The position numbers and the translations under genes were made by a program. From Clostridiaceae bacterium UBA5444 (lineage in GTDB: Bacteria; Bacillota; Clostridia; Clostridiales; Oxobacteraceae): a stretch of 45,743 nucleotides of DNA. Below, piece after piece: positions 8,735-17,013 of this stretch. The notes below the pieces were generated by a model. The model made no database searches. It was not told the origin of the DNA and was given only the letters and a program-made list of their open reading frames with translations. Location of the stretch: positions 30,896 through 76,638 of the forward strand of contig DIRE01000041.1 in assembly GCA_002426575.1 (NCBI GenBank), given 5' to 3'. Positions within the stretch are counted from its first letter, which is position 1. Every line of letters begins with the position of its first letter.

Positions 8735-9748
8735 GTGTTTGAAGGCAAAACATTGTTAATTACAGGGGGAACAGGATCTTTTGGCAATGCAGTGCTCAAA
8801 AGATTTTTGAACCATGATGTAGGGGAAATACGCATATTTTCAAGAGATGAAAAAAAGCAAGAGGACATGAGAATTAGGTTTAGGGACAGTAAGATAAAGT
8901 TTTATATAGGTGATGTAAGGGATTACAAAAGTATAAACGCTGCAATGAAAGGGGTAGACTATTGTTTCCATGCAGCAGCATTAAAGCAGGTACCATCCTG
9001 TGAGTTTTATCCACTAGAAGCTGTTAAAACAAACATACTAGGTACCCAAAATGTACTTGATACAGCCCTTGAGAATAATGTTAAAAAGGTTATTGTGCTT
9101 AGCACTGATAAAGCAGTATATCCAATAAATGCAATGGGAATATCAAAGGCAATGATGGAGAAGATTATGGTTGCAAAATCAAGGCTTACCGAAGAGGGAA
9201 GAACCATATTTTGCGCTACAAGATATGGAAATGTATTAGCATCAAGAGGGTCCGTGGTTCCACTGTTTATTAAACAGATTAAAGATGGGCAGCCAATAAC
9301 TATAACTGATCCTAATATGACAAGGTTTCTAATGTCTTTAGATGAGGCAGTGGATTTAGTTGTATATACATTTTTAAATGGGCGGCAGGGGGATATATTT
9401 ATACAAAAATCTCCCGCGTCCACAATAGGAGATTTAGCAAAAGCATTAATAGAGATTCTAAACCTTGGCGGTGAGATTAAAATAATAGGAACAAGACATG
9501 GAGAAAAAAGATATGAAACACTATTAACTAGAGAAGAGATGGCAAAGGCTGTAGACATTGGCAGGTATTTTAAGATACCTGCGGATAATAGAGATTTAAA
9601 CTACAATAAATATTTTTATGAGGGAGACTCTTCAATATCTGAATATGAGGATTATAACTCAAGCAATACTAAAAGATTAAATATAGAGGAGATAAAAGAG
9701 AAATTATTAAGTCTAGATATTATAAAAAATGAGATTGCAAAAGGATAG
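8735..9748 (+). CDS. fnlA: UDP-GlcNAc 4,6-dehydratase/5-epimerase (FnlA/CapE type)
   Basis: The enzyme performs the first step of UDP-N-acetyl-L-fucosamine synthesis, turning UDP-GlcNAc into a 4-keto-6-deoxy-L sugar by dehydration and epimerisation. The N-terminus has ITGGTGSFGNAVL, followed by FSRDEKKQ, GDVRD, HAAALKQVP and STDKAVYPINAMGISK with the catalytic Asp-Lys pair; the usual active-site Tyr is replaced by Met, as in CapE/FnlA relatives of PseB. RYGNVLASRGSVVPLF and TRHGEKRYE follow. The GTG at 8735 (337 residues) fits the G-run at 8722-8726 and the family N-terminus better than the GTG at 8726. fnlB and fnlC follow in the usual order, which makes the assignment strong. Confidence 0.93.
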   Translation: MFEGKTLLITGGTGSFGNAVLKRFLNHDVGEIRIFSRDEKKQEDMRIRFRDSKIKFYIGDVRDYKSINAAMKGVDYCFHAAALKQVPSCEFYPLEAVKTNILGTQNVLDTALENNVKKVIVLSTDKAVYPINAMGISKAMMEKIMVAKSRLTEEGRTIFCATRYGNVLASRGSVVPLFIKQIKDGQPITITDPNMTRFLMSLDEAVDLVVYTFLNGRQGDIFIQKSPASTIGDLAKALIEILNLGGEIKIIGTRHGEKRYETLLTREEMAKAVDIGRYFKIPADNRDLNYNKYFYEGDSSISEYEDYNSSNTKRLNIEEIKEKLLSLDIIKNEIAKG

Positions 9749-9757
9749 GGGGAGCAT

Positions 9758-10879
9758 ATGAAAAATGTACTTGTAACTGGAAGCAATGGATTTATAGGAA
9801 AGAACTTAATTGAAGCATTAAATAGAAAAGAAGATGTATGCGTAAAATGCTTTGACAGAGAAGATACCACAGATACACTGGTGGGTTTAATAAAAGATGC
9901 TGATTTTATATACCATATTGCAGGAGCTAATAGGCCAAAAAAAATAGAAGAGTTTGAGGCTGTAAATGTAGACCTTACTCAAAAGATAGTAGATATTTTA
10001 GCTACCTACAATAAAAAGGCGCCGATAGTATATACATCCTCCATACAAGCAGGTAAAGATAATCCTTATGGGAAAAGCAAAAAAAGAGGGGAGGATATAC
10101 TCATTAAATACAGCGTGGAGAACAATGTGCCAATATATATATACAGGCTCTTAAATGTATTTGGGAAGTGGGCTAAGCCAAATTATAATTCTGTTGTTGC
10201 AACATTTTGTTATAACATAGCTAGGAATATAGAAATTGAGATATCAGACCCTAAAACAGAATTAGAGCTTATATATATAGATGATTTAGTGGAGGAGTTT
10301 TTAAAGGCAATTGAAAGAGAGGGCAAATATAGCGAAAACTACTTTTTCAAAATAGATACCACATTTAAAATAACCCTCAAAAGATTAGCTGAGGTGATAT
10401 ATGAATTTAAGAATATAAAGGGCACTCAAATAGTACCTGACATGTACGATAGATTTACAAGATGCCTTTATGCAACCTATCTATCCTGTGTAGATAAAGA
10501 TGAATTACACTACGAATTAGACACAAAGTCTGATAATAGGGGGCAGCTTACTGAAATTATAAAATCAAGACATTTTGGCCAAATATTTATATCAAAATCT
10601 AACAAAGGGGTTATAAGAGGAAACCATTATCACAACACAAAGATAGAGAAATTTTGTGTAATAGAAGGGAAGGCAGTAATTAGGCTTAGAAATATATTTA
10701 GCAATGATTCAGAGAAGATAAATTACTATGTTTCAGGAGATAAAATAAAAATAGTAGATATACCTCCAGGGTATACTCATTCCATAGAAAATCTATCAGA
10801 TGGAGAGCTTATTGTTTTGTTTTGGGCGGATGAGATATTTAACCCGTGCGAGCCTGACACATACTTTAAGGAGGTTTAG
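9758..10879 (+). CDS. fnlB: CapF/FnlB bifunctional SDR-cupin of UDP-L-FucNAc synthesis
   Basis: This enzyme carries out the second step, C-3 epimerisation and C-4 reduction, giving a UDP-6-deoxy-L-talose-type HexNAc. Two domains are visible. The N-terminal SDR domain has VTGSNGFIGKNL, HIAGANRP, TSSIQAG and YGKSKKRGED. The C-terminal cupin domain (about residues 255-373) has RGQLTEI, GVIRGNHYH (zinc-binding His residues), EKFCVIEGKA and IPPGYTHSIEN. The two-domain layout is the hallmark of CapF. The length of 373 is normal. GGGGGAG precedes the ATG, 9 bp after fnlA. Confidence 0.93.
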   Translation: MKNVLVTGSNGFIGKNLIEALNRKEDVCVKCFDREDTTDTLVGLIKDADFIYHIAGANRPKKIEEFEAVNVDLTQKIVDILATYNKKAPIVYTSSIQAGKDNPYGKSKKRGEDILIKYSVENNVPIYIYRLLNVFGKWAKPNYNSVVATFCYNIARNIEIEISDPKTELELIYIDDLVEEFLKAIEREGKYSENYFFKIDTTFKITLKRLAEVIYEFKNIKGTQIVPDMYDRFTRCLYATYLSCVDKDELHYELDTKSDNRGQLTEIIKSRHFGQIFISKSNKGVIRGNHYHNTKIEKFCVIEGKAVIRLRNIFSNDSEKINYYVSGDKIKIVDIPPGYTHSIENLSDGELIVLFWADEIFNPCEPDTYFKEV

Positions 10880-10882
10880 GTC

Positions 10883-12025
10883 GTGACGACTATTAGGAAG
10901 TTAAAAGTCATGACAATAGTAGGCACAAGGCCTGAGATTATAAGGCTCTCATCAGTTATTAAAGCATTTGACAAATACTTTGACCATATACTTGTACATA
11001 CAGGGCAAAACTGGGACTATGAATTAAATGAGATTTTCTTTGAGGATCTAAAATTAAGAAGGCCTGATTACTTTTTAGACTCTGCATCATACGAGGGAAA
11101 CTTAGGACAAACAATGGGAAATATAATATCCCTATCCTATAACGTTCTAAAAAAGGAGATGCCTGATGCCTTGCTTATATTAGGGGACACAAACAGTGCC
11201 TTAAGCACAATATCAGCAAAGAGGCTAAAGGTAGCAATATTTCATATGGAAGCCGGGAATAGATGCTTTGACCAAAATGTACCTGAAGAGATTAATAGAA
11301 AGATTGTGGACCATATAAGCGATGTAAACTTACCCTACACAGAACACAGCAGAAGATATTTAATCGATGAGGGTATAAGAAAGGAGCATATATTTGTTAC
11401 AGGCTCCCCAATGCCAGAGGTTATATATGAAAACATAAAATATATAGAAAATAGCAATATATTAGAGAACATGAGCCTAGAAAAAGATAAATATATATTA
11501 GTAAGCGCCCACAGAGAAGAAAATATTGATAACATAAAAAGGCTAAACTCACTTGCAGAATCATTAAACACTGTAGCGGGAATATATAATATGCCTATTA
11601 TATATTCAACTCATCCAAGAAGCCTAAATGCAATAAACAGAGAGAAAATCAAACTAAATCCCGCAATTAAAATAGCAAAGCCTTTTGGATATTTTGATTA
11701 CAACAAGCTTCAGCAAAACGCATACTGCGTATTATCAGACAGCGGGACGTTAAGCGAAGAATCAGCCATACTAAAATTCTCAGGGGTCTTAATAAGGGAC
11801 AGCACAGAACGCCCTGAAGTTTTAGACAAAGGCTCCATAATAATTGGCGGAATAAATGCCCAAGGCATAATACAATCCATAAACCTAAGCAGACAAATAA
11901 ACCACCCAAAAGATTCTCCACTCCCCCCAGACTACACCGACAAAAACGTATCCCAAAAGGTGGTCAAAATAATCCAAAGCTACACAAATATAATAAACCA
12001 ACGTATCTGGCAAAAGCAACCATAA
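10883..12025 (+). CDS. fnlC: UDP-N-acetyl-L-fucosamine synthase, WecB-like 2-epimerase (FnlC/CapG)
   Basis: The enzyme performs the last step to UDP-L-FucNAc, C-2 epimerisation, and is a relative of the UDP-GlcNAc 2-epimerase WecB. The 380-residue protein has the GT-B-like fold signatures: MTIVGTRPEIIRL at the N-terminus, HTGQNWDYELN, GDTNSALS, HMEAGNRCFD, PEEINRKIVDH, SAHREENID, and SDSGTLSEESA plus RDSTERPE near the C-terminus. The GTG start has AAGGAGG at 10868-10874 and lies 3 bp after fnlB. The last 30 codons become C-rich (CCC, ACC, CGC) compared with neighbouring genes, and the REP block B begins about 15 bp after the stop. The C-terminus may have been altered by rearrangement, though the length is normal. 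Confidence 0.93.
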   Translation: MTTIRKLKVMTIVGTRPEIIRLSSVIKAFDKYFDHILVHTGQNWDYELNEIFFEDLKLRRPDYFLDSASYEGNLGQTMGNIISLSYNVLKKEMPDALLILGDTNSALSTISAKRLKVAIFHMEAGNRCFDQNVPEEINRKIVDHISDVNLPYTEHSRRYLIDEGIRKEHIFVTGSPMPEVIYENIKYIENSNILENMSLEKDKYILVSAHREENIDNIKRLNSLAESLNTVAGIYNMPIIYSTHPRSLNAINREKIKLNPAIKIAKPFGYFDYNKLQQNAYCVLSDSGTLSEESAILKFSGVLIRDSTERPEVLDKGSIIIGGINAQGIIQSINLSRQINHPKDSPLPPDYTDKNVSQKVVKIIQSYTNIINQRIWQKQP

Positions 12026-12039
12026 CTTAAAAAAGAAGG

Positions 12040-12175
12040 TGGCAGGCGCCTCACCGTTTAGCTTTGCCAAGAAGTGCCATAACTCAACGGAAACTGCCTG
12101 CCACCTTCCCGTTGAGTTATGCCAAAGGTTACCTTAACTAAACGGAAAACTGCCTGCCAGTTTTTTGTTTAGTTA
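12040..12175. repeat. REP-like palindromic repeats, block B (three units)
   Basis: Unit 1 (about 12040-12056) carries GGTGGCAGGCGCC in the same orientation as block A. Units 2 and 3 carry the complementary core GCCTGCCA. Unit 2 has a perfect 12-bp outer stem (12079-12090 with 12109-12120). Unit 3 (12135-12175) is an almost perfect hairpin: TAACTAAAC, two G.U pairs, AAAACTG, loop CCTGC, and the matching arm. The linkers repeat the TATGCCAAAGGTTACCTTAACT theme of block A. The core orientation flips between units 1 and 2. Confidence 0.85.
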
Positions 12176-12201
12176 TGACATTAGTTACCATAGGAGGGGC
12201 T

Positions 12202-13407
12202 ATGAGAAATATATTGTTTTTGTCATTAAATATAGATGAGGCAAATAATGCTGATTTGTATCGGCAGCTGGTAAATAAAATGAGCAGCAGGGATAAGGTG
12301 TTTGTAGTGACATTACAGGGCGATGCAAGCAAAGGGGAAGAGGTTGTGTTTAGGAGAAATTTAGTGATAATAAAGGTGAGAAGCGGGAAGATGTATGGGG
12401 TTAATTTTATAAAAAAGGGAATAACCAGTTTGAGGATTCCTAGAAACTATATTAATGCAATAAAAAGTTACCTATACAATACTAAATTTGATCTGGTCGT
12501 ATGCCCAACCCCTACTATTACATTTGAAAAGGTAATTAGATATGTAAAAAAAAGAGATAACCCGAAGGTGTATCTAATATTAAGAGATGTGTTTCCCCAG
12601 GCTGCTTGGGATCTTGGAATAATGAAAAGCAGGTTGTTATATGGGTACTTTAGGATAATAGAAAAAAGGCTTTATAGCCTGCCGGATAAAATAGGGGTTA
12701 TGAGCCCTAGGCAGATAGAATATACGGTGCGCCATAACAAGAACGTGGATAGAGAAAAGTTAGAATGTCTTCCCAATTGGGTGGACTTAGATGAGCTTTA
12801 CTCATATGAAGATGGTGCAGATGCTGACATTTACGATATATTTAATATTAAAGATAAAATAATAGCCTTTTATGGCGGGAATATGGGACTTCCTCAGGAG
12901 ATTCCATTTCTATTAGAGCTTATACAAAGGTATAAAGACAGAGATGACATAGTGTTTATAATGGTTGGGAAGGGAACTGAGAGAGAAAAAATAATTAAAA
13001 TGAAGGAATCCATGAAGCTGGATAACTTAATTATAAAAGACTATATAGAGTACAGCCTATATTCAAAACTTCTAAAAAAATGCGATATAGGCCTTGTTAA
13101 TCTAAATAGAAAGTTCACCGTTCCAAATTCTCCTGCAAAGCTTACAAGCTATTTTGCAGCAGGAGTTCCCGTACTTGCAGCGGTAGATTCTAATAACGAC
13201 TTAATTGAGATCTTGGATAAATACAAAATGGGACTAGGATCCGTAACAGGGGATTTAGAATCCTATATTAAAAACTTTGAAACACTTATAAATAATAAAA
13301 ATCTTAGAGAAGAAATGGGCGAAAACGGCAAAAAATATGCAAAGGAATATCTTGACGTAAATATAGCATATAAAAAGATAATGAACTGCCTGCCACCTTC
13401 CCGTTAA
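12202..13407 (+). CDS. WbuB-like glycosyltransferase (GT4), probable L-FucNAc transferase
   Basis: This 401-residue GT-B glycosyltransferase is placed directly after fnlABC, the position of wbuB in fnl-containing O-antigen clusters of enterobacteria. Like WbuB it has PTPTITFEKVI, LILRDVFPQAAWDLG, IGVMSPRQ, NWVDL and the GT4 donor-site region with FYGGNMG, VGKGTERE, VPNSPAKLTSYFAAGVPVLAA. Transfer of L-FucNAc is inferred from this context. The ATG at 12202 follows AGGAGG at 12192-12197; an earlier in-frame ATG at 12175 lies inside a REP unit and is rejected. The final residues NCLPPSR and the TAA are encoded by a partial REP unit (block C). The gene is bracketed on both sides by REP blocks. 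Confidence 0.85.
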   Translation: MRNILFLSLNIDEANNADLYRQLVNKMSSRDKVFVVTLQGDASKGEEVVFRRNLVIIKVRSGKMYGVNFIKKGITSLRIPRNYINAIKSYLYNTKFDLVVCPTPTITFEKVIRYVKKRDNPKVYLILRDVFPQAAWDLGIMKSRLLYGYFRIIEKRLYSLPDKIGVMSPRQIEYTVRHNKNVDREKLECLPNWVDLDELYSYEDGADADIYDIFNIKDKIIAFYGGNMGLPQEIPFLLELIQRYKDRDDIVFIMVGKGTEREKIIKMKESMKLDNLIIKDYIEYSLYSKLLKKCDIGLVNLNRKFTVPNSPAKLTSYFAAGVPVLAAVDSNNDLIEILDKYKMGLGSVTGDLESYIKNFETLINNKNLREEMGENGKKYAKEYLDVNIAYKKIMNCLPPSR

Positions 13408-13466
13408 GTTATGCCAAAAGTTTCCGTAACTAAACGGAAACTGCCTGCCACTTTTTTGTTGAGTTA
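13386..13466. repeat. REP-like palindromic repeats, block C (one half unit, one full unit)
   Basis: The first unit (13386-13412) has the core CTGCCTGCCACC and a right arm, CCCGTTAAGTTATGCC, but no left arm. In its place is glycosyltransferase coding sequence, so the unit is truncated or fused to the gene. The second unit (13427-13466) is complete, with arms TAACTAAAC and GTTGAGTTA around GCCTGCCAC. The linker again reads TATGCCAAAAGTTTCCGTAACT. Confidence 0.8.
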
Positions 13467-13507
13467 TGCCAGAAGTTACCTTTTAAAATAAATATTTTGG
13501 AGGAAAT

Positions 13508-14341
13508 ATGTGTGAGGATTATGTGAGCGTAAGCGTAATTATACCTTACTATAACAGTGAAGGCACCATAATTAGGGCCTTAGAATCTGTAATAAACCAA
13601 ACCTATAAAGACTTTGAGATCATATTAATAGACGATGGATCTTATGATAATTCCTATAAAAAAGTTGAAAAATTTATGAGTAGCCACAAAGATTTTAAAA
13701 TAAAAAACCTTCATCAAGGAAACTATGGCCCATCAAAGGCAAGAAACTTAGGAGTAAAATGTGCGGAAGGAGAATATATAGCCTTTCTTGATTCAGATGA
13801 CAGCTGGGATAGAAACAAACTAGATATTCAAATGGAGTACCTTAAAAAGAACAAAGATATTGCCATACTAGGTTCAGACCACAATATAGTAATAGAAAAT
13901 AAAGTATATAAAAAAAGCAAAGACACAGGGAAGTTTATAGGGGTTAGCTTTTATAAAAAGCTTTTCAAAAACTATTTTGCTGCACCTACAGTGGTTATAA
14001 AAAAAGAGGCGTTTGAAGATGTTGAGGGGTTTAATGAAACTCAAAGGTATGCAGAGGATCCCCTTTTATATTCTAAAGTACTTAGAAAGTACAAAGGGGG
14101 AAAGATAGAAAGCCCCCTAGTTAATATATACAAAAACCTTTATGGGGATTCTGGGCTTTCTTCAAATTTAAAAAAGTGTCAGGCCTCAGAGATTAGAAAC
14201 TTTAAACTTCTGAGGGATGAAAACCCCAAATACCATAAAAAAATAGGCTATATGCTTTATATATTTGTAATATTATTCTCATACATTAAATACATTAGAA
14301 GAGTGGTCATAGTCTATATAAGAAGCAGAGAGAGGCATTAG
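13508..14341 (+). CDS. Glycosyltransferase family 2
   Basis: This 277-residue GT-A-fold transferase adds a sugar from an NDP donor to the lipid-linked repeat unit on the cytoplasmic side. It has VSVIIPYYNSEGTI, ESVINQTYKDFEIILIDDGS, SKARNLGVK and the metal-binding DSDDSWD (DxD motif). RYAEDPLLYSK toward the C-terminus carries the probable catalytic acidic residue. A hydrophobic stretch near the C-terminus (YMLYIFVILFSYIKYI) may anchor it to the membrane. GGAGG lies just before the ATG. Donor and acceptor cannot be read from the sequence. Confidence 0.9.
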   Translation: MCEDYVSVSVIIPYYNSEGTIIRALESVINQTYKDFEIILIDDGSYDNSYKKVEKFMSSHKDFKIKNLHQGNYGPSKARNLGVKCAEGEYIAFLDSDDSWDRNKLDIQMEYLKKNKDIAILGSDHNIVIENKVYKKSKDTGKFIGVSFYKKLFKNYFAAPTVVIKKEAFEDVEGFNETQRYAEDPLLYSKVLRKYKGGKIESPLVNIYKNLYGDSGLSSNLKKCQASEIRNFKLLRDENPKYHKKIGYMLYIFVILFSYIKYIRRVVIVYIRSRERH

Positions 14342-14342
14342 C

Positions 14343-15575
14343 ATGAAAACCATAATATATCTGACAGATTTTATAGAAGGAAAATCTAATATAGCATCAG
14401 TAAGATACGAAGGCCTAATGTCCATACTAAGCAAAAAGTACAATATGGTAGTTGTTAACAATAAAAAGTATGAAAATAAAAACACCATATACTCAACTAA
14501 AAACTTTAAGTTTGATACCGTAACCTCAAAATATGAAAACCTGTGGACAACAAAAAAGGAAAAAAGGGTTAGCACTATTGAAAGGCTAATTAGAAAATGC
14601 AAACCTTTTATGATTTTATGGAGAAATATTTGCAGAAGCCAAATTATATTTAACATTAAAAATAGGAATATGTATAAAACTCTTTTTGATTATATGTATA
14701 AAAACAATATATACAAAATAATTGCAACGGTTCCAGATATACATATATTGTACATAGCAAAGGTTTTGAAAAACAAGTTCCCAAATACACCCATTATAGT
14801 TGAGGCTAGAGATATATTAAATTCTAATATAGGAGATGCAAACCCAATAAGGGCAAGGGTAAAGGCTGAGAAGATAATGCTCAAAAATGCAGATGGCATT
14901 ATAGCCTTAACAGATGGCATAAGGGACTACTATATAAATAATTCAATAATGCCTTACAAAAACAAAATAACAACAATAACAAATGGATATAACCAAGAGG
15001 ATTTTTTAAACATTGATGATAAAAAAATAGATTTAAATAGAAAGGATTTAAAAATAGCCCATATAGGGTCAATATATGCAGGAAGAAACATAAAGGATTT
15101 TATATTAGGACTTATAAAACTTAGCAATACATTATCTATAAATATAGAATTTGACCTAGTTGGATTTTTAGATGGGGAGGCAATAGAGGATATAGAAAGC
15201 CTAAAAGAAGATATAAATATGAGCAGGGTTAAAATAAATATAACAGGAACTAAAGATCACAAAGAGGCAATAGACTACCTAAATAAAGCGGACATAGCAG
15301 CAATCCTAACCCACAGGGAGGGAAGCTTTTATGCCATACCTGGGAAGGTATTTGAATACATTGGAAGCAGAACCCCCATAATTGCAGTAACTAAAGATTT
15401 TGAGCTTACTAAAATAGTGAATGGGAAATATGGAGAGTGTGCAGATCATAATAGTGAGGATATAAAAGATAAATTACTAAAAATAATAAATAAAGAATAC
15501 GACTTTTCAGATAGAGAAGCCTATTCTAGGCAAATTCAGGCTAATAAAATAGATAAATTTATAAATAGTATATAA
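14343..15575 (+). CDS. Glycosyltransferase family 4-like
   Basis: This is a 410-residue GT-B-fold glycosyltransferase. The N-terminal half is variable and basic. The second half has the GT4 features IIALTDGIRDYY, TTITNGYNQEDF, KIAHIGSIYAGRNIKDFI, DLVGFLDGE and the donor-binding HREGSFYAIPGKVFEYIGSRTPIIAV with its acidic EYIG. It starts one base after the preceding stop, so the two are translationally linked. Specificity is unknown. Confidence 0.82.
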   Translation: MKTIIYLTDFIEGKSNIASVRYEGLMSILSKKYNMVVVNNKKYENKNTIYSTKNFKFDTVTSKYENLWTTKKEKRVSTIERLIRKCKPFMILWRNICRSQIIFNIKNRNMYKTLFDYMYKNNIYKIIATVPDIHILYIAKVLKNKFPNTPIIVEARDILNSNIGDANPIRARVKAEKIMLKNADGIIALTDGIRDYYINNSIMPYKNKITTITNGYNQEDFLNIDDKKIDLNRKDLKIAHIGSIYAGRNIKDFILGLIKLSNTLSINIEFDLVGFLDGEAIEDIESLKEDINMSRVKINITGTKDHKEAIDYLNKADIAAILTHREGSFYAIPGKVFEYIGSRTPIIAVTKDFELTKIVNGKYGECADHNSEDIKDKLLKIINKEYDFSDREAYSRQIQANKIDKFINSI

Positions 15576-15588
15576 AAAGGTGGTGGCA

Positions 15589-17013
15589 ATGTTTTATCAT
15601 GGCTTTTTAAGCAGCAAGCCTTTGCTCTCTATAGAAATAATAATACTTCTGCTTTATGGAATACTTTTAATAATAAAGATAAATAATACCCAAAATTCCC
15701 TTATAGATATAAGACTAATCGCAATAATCTCATACATTCTATACAGCATATATACACCTGTTGTATATTTAATTTACAATAAATCCTATTATTTTAGGCT
15801 AGCACCATACCTTACAGCGTATAACTATTCAGATATTACAAAGACAGTATTTATTTCAATTCTATTTTTAATTGGGTTTTCAATTCCAATTATAGTATCT
15901 AAGGAAAGTAAGCAAGTCAAACCTAAAGAAGATAAGAATATAAAATACAAAAAGGCATCTTTTTATCTTTGGCTTATTATCTCCGTACTAGCATTTTTGT
16001 GGTATATATACCCCTACATATACCTAGGTCTAAAAGATGCATTAAACTACGACAGGGGATATAGGTACCTTCTTTTTACTAATATATATGACTCCCTAGG
16101 CGGCATATCAAAGATATTAAACCTAGCCTTGTCACAATACGTTATACTAATATCTTTTCCAATGCTTTTTAGAAGAATTTTATTAAATAAAGGCTGGGTA
16201 AAAGAAAAAATAATATTTTTTTTATACATAACCATTGTATGTATATTCTTTCTATTTATAGATGGGAGAAGAAGAGAGGTTATGTATATCATAATGATGT
16301 GCTTTTCCTACTATATAATATCCTCTAATAAAAAAATAAACTTAAAAGATATTATGAAGTATTCTATTTACTTAATACTTATTGCAGCATTTTTTATAAG
16401 CTACCAATACTTTAGGAACTATTTCACCCTAGCTGCTAAAGAGGGAGTAAAATATGCAATAGATGCCAAAAGGCAGCAGGATACAAGGCTTGACAAGGAA
16501 TATAAGCTGTATGGAAATGAGTTTGGAATGGTATATGAAAACATACTATCTGCAGTTAAATATACACCTAAACCCATGCTAGGGAAAACATATATAGAAG
16601 CCATAATTGCCCCCATCCCTATTATAAATAGAATAATTTACTACAATGACCAAACCAAAATCCCGCTTATAGGCAAATGGTACTCGAAATTATACCCTAA
16701 AATATTTGACACTGGGGGAGGACTTGGCTTCTCACCAGCTGCTGAAAGCTACCTAAACCTAGGCTTTTTAGGGTGCATACTATACGGGATATTATTTGGA
16801 TTTTTATTTAACGCCATATACTACAAGCTATGCAACAATACCTATGCCATATACTATTGCCTGCTTCTGCCTCAAGGGTGGAACTTTTCGAGGATTTCAT
16901 CCCTTGGAGTTACAAAAGAGATATTTTGGTATGTTTTTTACTATATATTTTACAGCATTTTAATTGAGATCTTTGCAAGAGAAAGAAAGGAGTCTAAATT
17001 TAAAAATGAATAA
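15589..17013 (+). CDS. Wzy-like O-antigen/repeat-unit polymerase
   Basis: This 474-residue polytopic membrane protein probably joins flipped repeat units at the outer face of the membrane. Around eleven hydrophobic segments are visible, with a large non-membrane loop in the third quarter (about residues 280-390) holding AKRQQDTRLDKEY, TGGGLGFSPAAESYLNLGFLG and several Arg residues. DGRRREVMY in the middle and the E-x-Y-L-N-x-G-x-x-G pattern recur in OligoWzy-type polymerases. The ATG at 15589 follows AAAAAGGTGG; two GTG codons further upstream overlap that site. Position within the glycosyltransferase run supports the role. Polymerases are poorly conserved, so the family call rests on topology and context. 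Confidence 0.78.
   Translation: MFYHGFLSSKPLLSIEIIILLLYGILLIIKINNTQNSLIDIRLIAIISYILYSIYTPVVYLIYNKSYYFRLAPYLTAYNYSDITKTVFISILFLIGFSIPIIVSKESKQVKPKEDKNIKYKKASFYLWLIISVLAFLWYIYPYIYLGLKDALNYDRGYRYLLFTNIYDSLGGISKILNLALSQYVILISFPMLFRRILLNKGWVKEKIIFFLYITIVCIFFLFIDGRRREVMYIIMMCFSYYIISSNKKINLKDIMKYSIYLILIAAFFISYQYFRNYFTLAAKEGVKYAIDAKRQQDTRLDKEYKLYGNEFGMVYENILSAVKYTPKPMLGKTYIEAIIAPIPIINRIIYYNDQTKIPLIGKWYSKLYPKIFDTGGGLGFSPAAESYLNLGFLGCILYGILFGFLFNAIYYKLCNNTYAIYYCLLLPQGWNFSRISSLGVTKEIFWYVFYYIFYSILIEIFARERKESKFKNE

Noticed and set aside
12175..12201. Upstream start of the WbuB-like gene at 12175
   Set aside because: This ATG lies in the last bases of a REP hairpin, and the ATG at 12202 has its own AGGAGG.
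6951..13466. Repeated GTGGCAGGCAC motifs as a CRISPR array
   Set aside because: The units are palindromic, unevenly spaced, change orientation, and are separated by genes or by related linkers rather than unique spacers; no cas genes are present.
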